46,073 nt of DNA from a virus. Where the stretch lies: the IMG/VR virus record IMGVR_UViG_3300020731_000031, positions 1 to 46,073 of that record; one strand, written 5' to 3'. Below are positions 7,612-13,255 of this stretch, piece after piece. Within the stretch, counting starts at the first letter, position 1; every line of letters starts with the position of its first letter. The notes below the pieces were generated by a model that saw only the letters and a program-made list of their open reading frames with translations, was not told the origin of the DNA and ran no database searches. Both the position numbers and the translations under genes were made by a program.

Positions 7612-7814
7612 TGGCACGACGTATTGATTACAGCAGCGCAGGTAAGATTAATGGGTTAACCCATCATTCTTGGACCTGCTCAGACTGTGGTTATCACGTA
7701 ACCAAACTTGGTGGTGCTTCAGCTATTCGTGCGGGTAAGAAAGAAGCGTATAACCATTCCTGTGTGGATACCTCGGATTCACCAGAAAAGCAACGTAAGG
7801 ACACATTCGGATGA
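7611..7814 (+). CDS. Small zinc-binding protein, 67 aa
   Basis: Residues 22-26 (WTCSDCGYHV) and 49-51 (HSC) give a C-x2-C...H-x-C pattern consistent with a compact zinc site. The N terminus MARRIDYSSAGK is basic. It overlaps both neighbours (1 nt and 4 nt). Role unknown; it is one of at least seven small putative zinc proteins in the window. Confidence 0.6.
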   Translation: MARRIDYSSAGKINGLTHHSWTCSDCGYHVTKLGGASAIRAGKKEAYNHSCVDTSDSPEKQRKDTFG

Positions 7815-8074
7815 CAACTAAGAAGAAATCACCTGCTTGGACACGCAAAGAGGGTCAAAACCCTAATGGTGGCCTAAATGCTAAGGGACGTGCCTCTGCT
7901 AAAAAAGAAGGTCACGACCTTAAGGCACCTAGCAAAGATCACAAGAACAAGCGTCATAAGTCTTTCTGTGCTCGCATGCAGGGCATGAAGAAGCATAACA
8001 CCTCTGCTAAGACAGCTAATGATCCAAACAGCCGTATCAACAAGTCACTTCGTGCTTGGGATTGCAACTGCTAA
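7811..8074 (+). CDS. DUF6321-like small basic phage protein, 87 aa
   Basis: The sequence AWTRKEGQNPNGGLNAKGRA (residues 9-28) followed by KSFCARMQGM and a C-terminal SLRAWDCNC matches a small basic protein common in aquatic myoviruses, notably cyanophages (DUF6321-type). It is often annotated as structural, with the exact role unknown. Rich in Lys and Arg, so nucleic-acid contact is plausible. Overlaps the previous gene by 4 nt and the next by 1 nt. Confidence 0.75.
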   Translation: MTTKKKSPAWTRKEGQNPNGGLNAKGRASAKKEGHDLKAPSKDHKNKRHKSFCARMQGMKKHNTSAKTANDPNSRINKSLRAWDCNC

Positions 8075-8241
8075 TGGCTAAAGAAAAAGCTGTATGGGAT
8101 AAAAAAGATCCAGATGGTGGCAAGCATAAGAAGCTGTCTTCTAAGAAGAAGTCATCTGCTAAAGCACGTGCTAAAGCTGCCGGTCGTCCATACCCAAATC
8201 TAATTGATAATATGGCTGTGTCTAAAAAGAAGAGCAAGTAA
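8074..8241 (+). CDS. Small Lys-rich protein, 55 aa
   Basis: Start taken at the ATG at 8074, which overlaps the previous stop (TAATG). A frame extension to 8056 adds residues unlike the rest. The product MAKEKAVWDKKDPDGGKHKK... is about one-third Lys/Arg, with a central SSKKKSSAKARAKAAGR stretch and a more hydrophobic PYPNLIDNM segment. It belongs to the run of tiny basic phage proteins here and may bind DNA. Function unknown. Confidence 0.65.
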   Translation: MAKEKAVWDKKDPDGGKHKKLSSKKKSSAKARAKAAGRPYPNLIDNMAVSKKKSK

Positions 8242-8804
8242 TGGGACGCAATACTAACGATTTTGAATTTGGTAAGTACACAGACCGTGATCGAGAAGAG
8301 CTGGGTAGAATTGTTGACGCTACTATGTCACCAAATTATTACCAAAATAAGTCTGAAGTAGAAAAGACAATTCAAAACTCTAATTTAAGAACATTAGATG
8401 ATATTTCAGACCACTTTAAAAAAGCAGGTACTTATACGCCTGAGATGGAAGCGTTAAAGAACGAGCATAAGACTAGGCTCCTAGTCCCTTCCGATCACCC
8501 AACTATAGCTGATGGTGCAATTTATGACGGTATTTTGCGAGGTCATGATCGCCATGGGGTGTCTAGAACTGAGGGTAGAGATTATCCAGATGGTTCAAAA
8601 TATACGCCGGTTAAGTTGGACCACTCTGCATGCCCTTTTTGTGATCACGTAGAGTTACAAAATAATGATTTTTATGAGCAACCCGAAATTCAAAAAACAC
8701 TTCTTAGATCACAACAGTTTAGTGATCAATTTTTTGCTGGTTACGATAAAAAACCAGAGGATGATATAGATAGAGAATATCGAGGTTTAACAGATGGCAA
8801 CTAA
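8241..8804 (+). CDS. Hypothetical protein with CPFC motif, 187 aa
   Basis: Acidic, mostly helical-looking protein; residues about 132-137 (ACPFCDH) hold a Cys pair with nearby His residues that might coordinate a metal. Residues 80-115 (PSDHPTIADGAIYDGILRGH) are the best candidate folded core. It starts at an ATG overlapping the previous stop by 1 nt and its 3' end overlaps the HNH-like gene by 11 nt. No family recognised. Confidence 0.65.
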   Translation: MGRNTNDFEFGKYTDRDREELGRIVDATMSPNYYQNKSEVEKTIQNSNLRTLDDISDHFKKAGTYTPEMEALKNEHKTRLLVPSDHPTIADGAIYDGILRGHDRHGVSRTEGRDYPDGSKYTPVKLDHSACPFCDHVELQNNDFYEQPEIQKTLLRSQQFSDQFFAGYDKKPEDDIDREYRGLTDGN

Positions 8805-9087
8805 GAAAAAAGAAGTAGCTGGCGGCAAAGAGTACAAAGGCTCGGCTGCTAACGGTGGTCGTAAGATCATTGTTGAGCACTACAAAGACTCTAAAGGTAA
8901 GTGGCACACTACTTCTAAGAATGCTGCTCGTGCTAAGTATGAGAAGAAGCATGGCAAGCTGTCTAAGGGCACAGATGTTGACCACAAAGACAATAACCAT
9001 GATAATGATAGTGCCAGTAACTTGCGCCCTTTAAAGCACGGCAAAAATACCGCTAAGGAGAATAAGCGTAGAGCCGGTAATAAGTAG
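8794..9087 (+). CDS. Small HNH-endonuclease-like protein, 97 aa
   Basis: The N-terminal half is Lys-rich (MATKKKEVAGGKEYKG). Residues about 58-92 carry VDHKDNNHDNDSASNLRPL followed by HGKNTAKENK. This matches the HNH pattern D-H-x-D...N-D...N-L-R-P-L...N...N-K, in which the His and the Asn residues form the metal site. Small HNH proteins often lie near phage terminase genes and can help packaging, though others are mobile nicking enzymes. It ends 1 nt before a minus-strand tRNA-Gln, so it is convergent with the lysozyme/tRNA transcript. Confidence 0.65.
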   Translation: MATKKKEVAGGKEYKGSAANGGRKIIVEHYKDSKGKWHTTSKNAARAKYEKKHGKLSKGTDVDHKDNNHDNDSASNLRPLKHGKNTAKENKRRAGNK

Positions 9088-9088
9088 G

Positions 9089-9159
9089 CTCCCGAACATG
9101 GATTCGAACCACAACTGAGTGCTCCAGAGGCACCTGTACTACCGTTATACGATTCGGGA
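9089..9159 (-). tRNA. tRNA-Gln (CUG anticodon)
   Basis: Minus-strand cloverleaf. The acceptor stem TCCCGAA/TTCGGGA is perfect (9153-9159 and 9090-9096) with discriminator G. The anticodon stem GGTGC/GCACT encloses the loop CTCTGGA, giving CUG, which reads CAG. The T loop TTCGAAT is canonical. CCA is not fully encoded. It would supplement CAG decoding in Gln-rich late genes. Confidence 0.85.
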
Positions 9160-9217
9160 ATAAATGGGGAGAATATACCTATCGTAATTGCTCGCATACG
9201 GAATAGATATACCTCCG

Positions 9218-9258
9218 TGGGAGTACCCAGAGTCGAACTGGGATGTCCATTTACTCCC
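9218..9258 (-). ncRNA. tRNA-like acceptor/T-arm minihelix
   Basis: On the minus strand GGGAGTA (9252-9258) pairs perfectly with TACTCCC (9219-9225). Inside it is a perfect T stem, CCCAG/CTGGG, around a canonical TTCGACT loop. Only 9 nt (AATGGACAT) join the 5' acceptor strand to the T stem, so D arm and anticodon arm are absent. Discriminator is A. It lies between tRNA-Leu and tRNA-Gln. It may be a tRNA that lost its middle, or a retained minihelix RNA; perfect pairing of both stems argues against old decay. Confidence 0.5.
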
Positions 9259-9326
9259 TGAAGAGCCCTCACTAGAGTAAGTCATATGTCTCATACCATA
9301 TGGAACTTTCTAGACTTTTGAGCTCG

Positions 9327-9399
9327 TGCACCAAGTAGGACTCGAACCTACAACCACTAGTTCCTAAGACTAGCGCCTCTACCATTGGGCTATTAGTGC
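9327..9399 (-). tRNA. tRNA with UAG anticodon (Leu, CUA codon), short variable loop
   Basis: Minus-strand cloverleaf. Acceptor GCACTAA/TTGGTGC (one G-T pair), D arm GCCC...AGGC, anticodon stem CTAGT/ACTAG around CTTAGGA (anticodon UAG, reading CUA), T arm GTAGG-TTCGAGT-CCTAC, discriminator A. A Leu tRNA should have a long variable arm; here it is TGGTT, 5 nt. A73 and G37 fit Leu CUN decoding, yet the body looks class I. CUA codons are frequent in the surrounding genes. Confidence 0.8.
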
Positions 9400-9403
9400 T
9401 TGG

Positions 9404-9477
9404 TTGCGGGAGTGGGATTTGAACCCACGACCTAGAGCTTATGAGGCTCCCGAGCTTCCGAGCTGCTCTATCCCGCA
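9404..9477 (-). tRNA. tRNA-Met (CAU anticodon)
   Basis: Minus-strand cloverleaf. Acceptor TGCGGGA/TCCCGCA is fully paired, the D arm is GAGC-AGCTCGGAA-GCTC, anticodon stem GGAGC/GCTCT encloses CTCATAA (anticodon CAU), and the T arm is GTGGG-TTCAAAT-CCCAC. The D arm resembles actinobacterial initiator tRNA, but the U1-A72 pair and the lack of three G-C pairs in the anticodon stem argue against an initiator. Elongator Met, or Ile after lysidine modification, are both possible. Only 4 nt separate it from tRNA-Leu. Confidence 0.85.
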
Positions 9478-9484
9478 ATAAGTG

Positions 9485-9521
9485 ACCTCCCTGGTGCGCT
9501 TTGAGTAGAGGCGTGGGAGGT
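9485..9521 (-). other. Hairpin between lysozyme gene and tRNA-Met
   Basis: ACCTCCC (9485-9491) and GGGAGGT (9515-9521) form a perfect 7-bp stem with a 23-nt loop in the 58-nt gap between the lysozyme stop and the tRNA block. No T-run follows in either direction. It may be an RNase processing site separating the mRNA from the tRNA precursor. Confidence 0.4.
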
Positions 9522-9535
9522 GCTGTAGGTATAGT

Positions 9536-10060
9536 CTACACCATTTCTGGACATAGCTTTAACCACATCTGAACTAGATAGTGGTCACGCTCACCAGGGT
9601 TTGAATGCCATGGTGACCAATCCTTACCCCCACTGCTTAGACTATAAGCGATAGAAGCATTGGTAACTGGATCGGTTAGTTGTTTTGCTGATTTTAAACC
9701 AAATTCTTTTACACGACCCTTTAGTGATCCGTAAAGATTGATCTGGAATACGCCATAGGAATCATCACCGGTTTTGTTGCTGAAGTTGTGTGCAAGGGGA
9801 TTTCCGTGAGTTTCCTTCATAGCTACAGCCCAGGCTACCTTAAGAGAATGACCTTTAAACCCTACAAGCTGTAAAACTTGATAGAGCTGCTTTGGATTCA
9901 ATGTCTTGGCTAGTCTGTACTGCGCTATAGGGGTCAGGCAGTCCTGGACCTTAGATAACGCAGGGGCTGCTGCCTTGGCAGTAAACGATATTAAGTTAGA
10001 GATCGTTAAAAGGGCTACAAGCCCAAGGATTAAATATTTCCTTTTGTCATATAAATTCAC
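9536..10060 (-). CDS. Membrane-anchored lysozyme/lytic transglycosylase-like endolysin
   Basis: 174 aa from a GTG at 10060, which follows AGGAG (10066-10070) by 5 nt; a further GTG at 10102 would add 14 residues. Residues 9-31 form a membrane or signal segment ending TAKAAAPA, a plausible signal-peptidase site. Residues about 62-165 are a lysozyme-like fold: AWAVAMKETHGNP with candidate catalytic Glu83, then SYGVFQIN (101-108) and DPVTNASIAYSLS. It should cleave peptidoglycan glycan strands outside the membrane, for host release. A paralogous domain lies at the C terminus of the tape measure. It heads the minus-strand block that continues into the tRNAs. Confidence 0.8.
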   Translation of the reverse strand: MNLYDKRKYLILGLVALLTISNLISFTAKAAAPALSKVQDCLTPIAQYRLAKTLNPKQLYQVLQLVGFKGHSLKVAWAVAMKETHGNPLAHNFSNKTGDDSYGVFQINLYGSLKGRVKEFGLKSAKQLTDPVTNASIAYSLSSGGKDWSPWHSNPGERDHYLVQMWLKLCPEMV

Positions 10061-10278
10061 ACTATCTCCTAGGCTAGAAAGCCAACCCGAACCCTCGGCC
10101 ACCTGTCACCTGGCTTGGGCAGTCCGGTCTCTTTCTACCGGACAAGTTGTAACTCTTTTGTTACGTAGTTAGTGTTGAGGTGTTAGCCTCAGGGATAATT
10201 CTATCAGTCATTACAGGGTTCGCGAGACCCCTGATGCATAGTAAAATAGTATTTTCATATAAAAATTTAGGGGCAATT
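10061..10278. promoter_or_regulatory. Divergent intergenic region with four hairpins
   Basis: Between the minus-strand lysozyme and plus-strand gene starts lie four stems: GTCCGGT/ACCGGAC (10122-10143), GTAAC/GTTAC (10149-10164), TGAGG/CCTCA (10176-10191) and CAGGG/CCCTG (10214-10233). An AT-rich stretch (10238-10265, containing TAAAAT and TAGTAT) precedes the plus-strand start and could be its promoter. The stems may act in the lysozyme 5' leader or as operators; no T-tract makes any of them a clear terminator. Confidence 0.45.
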
Positions 10279-10551
10279 ATGCGCATAGAGCGTATTAAAA
10301 CTAAGCAGGGGCATCCAGTACCCAAGCAAGCTACACATCCTAAAGGCCCATTTCCGCCTGAATTGATGCAAAGACCTCAGGTGATCTCCGACTACGTGCC
10401 ACAACCAGATGGTGGGGAAGAAGAATTTCCACTCGGTGCCACAGCACAGAATAATTTTAAAGCGGTACGTTGGTTTAAGTGTAAAAAATGTTCTGAGATT
10501 ATTTCAGAACAAAAGCTACCAAGTCACTCATGTGAGGATATAAATGGCTAG
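10279..10551 (+). CDS. Small zinc-motif protein, 90 aa
   Basis: Start taken at the ATG at 10279, preceded by TTAGGGGCAA. The frame stays open to 10180, but the extra residues cover the hairpin region and look non-coding. The N terminus is basic and Pro-rich (MRIERIKTKQGHPVPKQ). Residues about 69-87 hold FKCKKCSEII...SHSC, a C-x2-C...H-x-C zinc site. First of three overlapping small genes ahead of the terminase. Function unknown. Confidence 0.6.
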   Translation: MRIERIKTKQGHPVPKQATHPKGPFPPELMQRPQVISDYVPQPDGGEEEFPLGATAQNNFKAVRWFKCKKCSEIISEQKLPSHSCEDING

Positions 10552-10828
10552 AACTAGAGATATAGGTAATTATTACTGGCACCCCATGGTTTATCCTATA
10601 AAGCCTAAGGTGTTGTTTGAAAAAGCTGAAACTCAAGAGATTGATGGGCAATACCGTCCTGGTAAGGGATACTGCCTAAGGTTGCCATTTACCCGGCTAT
10701 CAATTGTGTTTGGTAAGTGGGGAGAGCCTCTAGAAGAAAGCCTAGCCCTAACTAATGCCATAGTTGGTCGAGCTATGACTAAAGATGAGATAGACTGGGA
10801 TTATCTAAGGTTCGGAGGGGATTCATGA
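10544..10828 (+). CDS. Hypothetical protein, 94 aa
   Basis: Aromatic N terminus (MARTRDIGNYYWHPMVYPIK), then mixed alpha/beta sequence with GKGYCLRLPFTRLSIVFGKWG. It overlaps the previous gene by 8 nt and the next by 4 nt, so it is co-translated in the terminase operon. No recognised family. Confidence 0.6.
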   Translation: MARTRDIGNYYWHPMVYPIKPKVLFEKAETQEIDGQYRPGKGYCLRLPFTRLSIVFGKWGEPLEESLALTNAIVGRAMTKDEIDWDYLRFGGDS

Positions 10829-11064
10829 TTTGGTCTAAAGAAAAGAAGCAACAAAGGGAAAAGACAAAGATTGAAAAGCGTATAGAGTCTTTACCTACTG
10901 CTGAGTTAGTGCCGTGGGCTGACCAATCTTTGTATACTATTGGTAGATACCTTGCCACTTGGCAACGCACAAATGAAGCCGCATACCTAGAGGAAGCACG
11001 CATTGCAGCCGACGTAGTATCTGCAATCGTTAACTCTTTAGCACAAAGGAATAAAATTGGATGA
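10825..11064 (+). CDS. Hypothetical helical protein, 79 aa
   Basis: N terminus is a charged helix (WSKEKKQQREKTKIEKRI) followed by a helical core (QSLYTIGRYLATWQR, then EARIAADVVSAIVNSLAQR). It overlaps the large terminase start by 8 nt. Position would fit a small terminase subunit, but it is short and no DNA-binding motif is visible, so that is only a possibility. Confidence 0.6.
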   Translation: MIWSKEKKQQREKTKIEKRIESLPTAELVPWADQSLYTIGRYLATWQRTNEAAYLEEARIAADVVSAIVNSLAQRNKIG

Positions 11065-12655
11065 GTTTCTAGACGACGAACTCTTTGATGACTTTGAAGA
11101 GACTGAGCCTATTGAGGACGATGAACCGTTATTCCCCGGTGAAGATGGTGAAGAAGATAAGCTCGATGAGTTATCTAAAGAATTTGTTCACATCTTAGTA
11201 GATAAAATCTTAAAGTTTCAAGAATTGCTGGTTGGCTATAGGCTGCATGATTACCAGCTCCCATTAGCTAGACGACTGATTGAATCAGTAATCATTAACG
11301 ACGGTGAAGAAATTACCGCTTTGGCTGCTCGTCAGTCCGGTAAGTCTGAAACTATTGCTAATACAGTAGCTACTCTTATGGTTATTCTTCCACGCCTAGC
11401 TCAGCTATTCCCTGACCTATTGGGTAAGTTTGGTGATGGAATTATGGTGGGCATGTTTGCACCTATCCAATCCCAGGTAGAAACCCTATATGGCCGTACG
11501 GTATCCCGTTTAACTAGCGAACATGCTTTAGAAGTACTCGGTGACCCTGAAATTGATGACTCTGTCTCTAAAAGCCCAGGAGTTGTTAAAAACATACGGT
11601 TGAAGAAGTCTGGTTCATCCCTTATGATGATGACAGCAAACCCACGTGCAAAGATTGAATCTAAGTCGTTCCACCTAATTATTATTGATGAGTGCCAAGA
11701 AGCAGATGACTTCGTAGTTGCTAAGTCTATTTCGCCTATGGGCGCGTACTACAACGCGACTATGGTTAAGACCGGTACCCCTACAACGTCTAAGAACAAC
11801 TTTTACCGTGCTATCCAGTACAACAAGCGTCGTCAGACCCAAGCACGTAATACCCGCCAAAACCATTTTCAATGGGATTGGAAGGATGTTGCTAAGGTAA
11901 ACCCTAACTACGAAAAGTTTATTAAGAAAGAAGTTCTCCGTATTGGCGAGGACTCAGACGAATTTCAGCTTTCATATAACTGCAAGTGGTTGCTAGAACG
12001 CGGTATGTTCGTAACATCCGGCATCATGGATGGTTTAGGGGATACCTCTCAGGAACTAGTCAAGGCCTGGCACCGATCTCCGGTGGTTGTGGGTATTGAC
12101 CCCGCCCGTAAGATGGACTCAACTGTAGTGACAGTAGTTTGGGTAGACTGGGATAGACCAGACGAATTCGGGTATTATGATCACCGTATCCTTAATTGGC
12201 TAGAACTCCAGGGAGACGATTGGGAAGAACAGTACTTCCAGATCGTTAACTTCTTGAATAACTATGATGTTCTTGCTATTGGGGTCGACTCCAATGGTGT
12301 GGGCGATGCGGTAGCCGGACGTTTAAAGGTCCTTATGCCCAATGTGGAGATAGTAGCGGTTACCTCTAGTGCTACTGAGCAGTCTAAGCGATGGAAACAT
12401 CTCCAGGCACTCATCCAACGTCAGATGGTTTCATGGCCAGCCCATGCTAAGACTAGACGTTTGAGAATCTGGAAGAAGTTCTACCAGCAGATGACTGACG
12501 CTGAGGTAAAGTACAAAGGTCCGAACTTTACGGTGGCCGCACCAGATGAAGCTCACGCCCACGATGACTTCGTGGACTCCCTGGCTATGGCCTGTTCCCT
12601 TACCCAAGAGATGGTTATGCCAACCGTCGAGGTTAGTTCTTCACCATTTTTTTAG
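11057..12655 (+). CDS. terL: Terminase large subunit
   Basis: ATP-driven DNA packaging motor and headful or site-specific nuclease, 532 aa, the usual length. The acidic N terminus (residues 1-40) is unusual. ATPase: an adaptor Q in LHDYQLPL near 67, Walker A AARQSGKSE near 90-98, Walker B LIIIDECQ near 207-214, and a coupling TGTP near 239-242. RNase-H-like nuclease: GIDPARKMDSTVV with Asp near 348, VDSNGVGDAV with Asp near 412, and HDDFVDSLA near 503-511. All three acidic nuclease positions are present, so the enzyme should be active. It precedes the portal in the usual order. Confidence 0.97.
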   Translation: MDEFLDDELFDDFEETEPIEDDEPLFPGEDGEEDKLDELSKEFVHILVDKILKFQELLVGYRLHDYQLPLARRLIESVIINDGEEITALAARQSGKSETIANTVATLMVILPRLAQLFPDLLGKFGDGIMVGMFAPIQSQVETLYGRTVSRLTSEHALEVLGDPEIDDSVSKSPGVVKNIRLKKSGSSLMMMTANPRAKIESKSFHLIIIDECQEADDFVVAKSISPMGAYYNATMVKTGTPTTSKNNFYRAIQYNKRRQTQARNTRQNHFQWDWKDVAKVNPNYEKFIKKEVLRIGEDSDEFQLSYNCKWLLERGMFVTSGIMDGLGDTSQELVKAWHRSPVVVGIDPARKMDSTVVTVVWVDWDRPDEFGYYDHRILNWLELQGDDWEEQYFQIVNFLNNYDVLAIGVDSNGVGDAVAGRLKVLMPNVEIVAVTSSATEQSKRWKHLQALIQRQMVSWPAHAKTRRLRIWKKFYQQMTDAEVKYKGPNFTVAAPDEAHAHDDFVDSLAMACSLTQEMVMPTVEVSSSPFF

Positions 12656-12699
12656 TAGTTTAAGCACAAAAATGTTGAATTAACCGACAGACTTACACC

Positions 12700-12730
12700 T
12701 GAGGACCTCAATCCCAAACCTATGCATAGG
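12700..12730 (+). promoter_or_regulatory. Two palindromes before the 12742 gene
   Basis: TGAGG-a-CCTCA (12700-12710) and the perfect 12-bp palindrome CCTATGCATAGG (12719-12730) lie in the 86-nt gap after the terminase. The second runs into the AGGAG ribosome-binding site (12728-12732), so a bound protein or an RNA duplex there could control initiation at 12742. Confidence 0.4.
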
Positions 12731-12741
12731 AGAAAAAATAA

Positions 12742-13149
12742 ATGGCAGTAGAAAACATCGCCCCGACGCCAATGTTCCCAGAGCGTCCAGGCACAACTTA
12801 CGAGCGCAAGTTCTCACCAGCGACCCCAGGTCTACGTGGTCCACTTCGCTTTGAAGAGGGTGTCGCAACTGACACCGACGTTCCTAATGATTTTCAGGTA
12901 GGACTTGACCAGGGCTATGACACACCAGCCGGTCGTCCAAACCACAACGAGAACGTATTTGAAAAGTACCCAGATGAAACAATGAAGCAGCGTGCACACG
13001 TTGGTTCTGCAGCTTGGGTAGAAGCACCAACCTACCTTGGCGAGTTTGCTCAGGGTAACTTCGGAGATCACTCTGAGATCTCATTCGAGGAAGTAATTCG
13101 TAACGGCGCTCATCAGTACCGTTCAAACCCTGCACAGGTCAACGACTAA
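12742..13149 (+). CDS. Hypothetical protein between terminase and portal, 135 aa
   Basis: Starts MAVENIAPTPMFPERPGTTY after a clear AGGAG ribosome-binding site. It is acidic, Pro/Gly-rich and low in hydrophobic residues, with EVATDTDVPNDFQVGL-like and TYLGEFAQGNFGDHSEISF segments. Codon choice resembles that of the capsid gene, suggesting high expression. Position suggests a virion or packaging accessory protein. No known family. Confidence 0.65.
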   Translation: MAVENIAPTPMFPERPGTTYERKFSPATPGLRGPLRFEEGVATDTDVPNDFQVGLDQGYDTPAGRPNHNENVFEKYPDETMKQRAHVGSAAWVEAPTYLGEFAQGNFGDHSEISFEEVIRNGAHQYRSNPAQVND

Positions 13150-13163
13150 TATAGGGTAGAATA

Positions 13164-13169
13164 TATACT
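13164..13169 (+). promoter_or_regulatory. Putative -10 box (TATACT) before portal
   Basis: TATACT within AGAATATATACTAG, 15 nt after the stop of the preceding gene. No convincing -35 box. The hairpin at 13172-13207 would sit at the very 5' end of a transcript started here. Same hexamer as at 1223 and 15878. Confidence 0.3.
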
Positions 13170-13171
13170 AG

Positions 13172-13207
13172 CTGGTAGCCCCGATCTCCCTTCTCGGGGC
13201 TTACCAG
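13172..13207 (+). terminator. Strong hairpin between 12742 gene and portal
   Basis: CTGGTA-GCCCCGA pairs with TCGGGGC-t-TACCAG (one bulged T), a 13-bp stem with a 9-nt loop. No T-run follows (TCTTAGC), so it may be a weak terminator, a processing site or a 5' stabiliser of the portal mRNA. Confidence 0.5.
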
Positions 13208-13255
13208 TCTTAGCTAAGTGGGGGCACATCTAATGATTAATTTTGGGAGTAACTT

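Noticed and set aside
9089-9477. tRNA block as an integration (att) site
   Set aside because: No integrase gene is nearby and no repeated tRNA 3' end was seen. The tRNAs are complete, tightly packed phage genes.
10180-10278. Upstream extension of the 10279 gene (33 extra residues)
   Set aside because: It covers two hairpins and the AT-rich promoter-like stretch, and the ATG at 10279 has the better ribosome-binding site.
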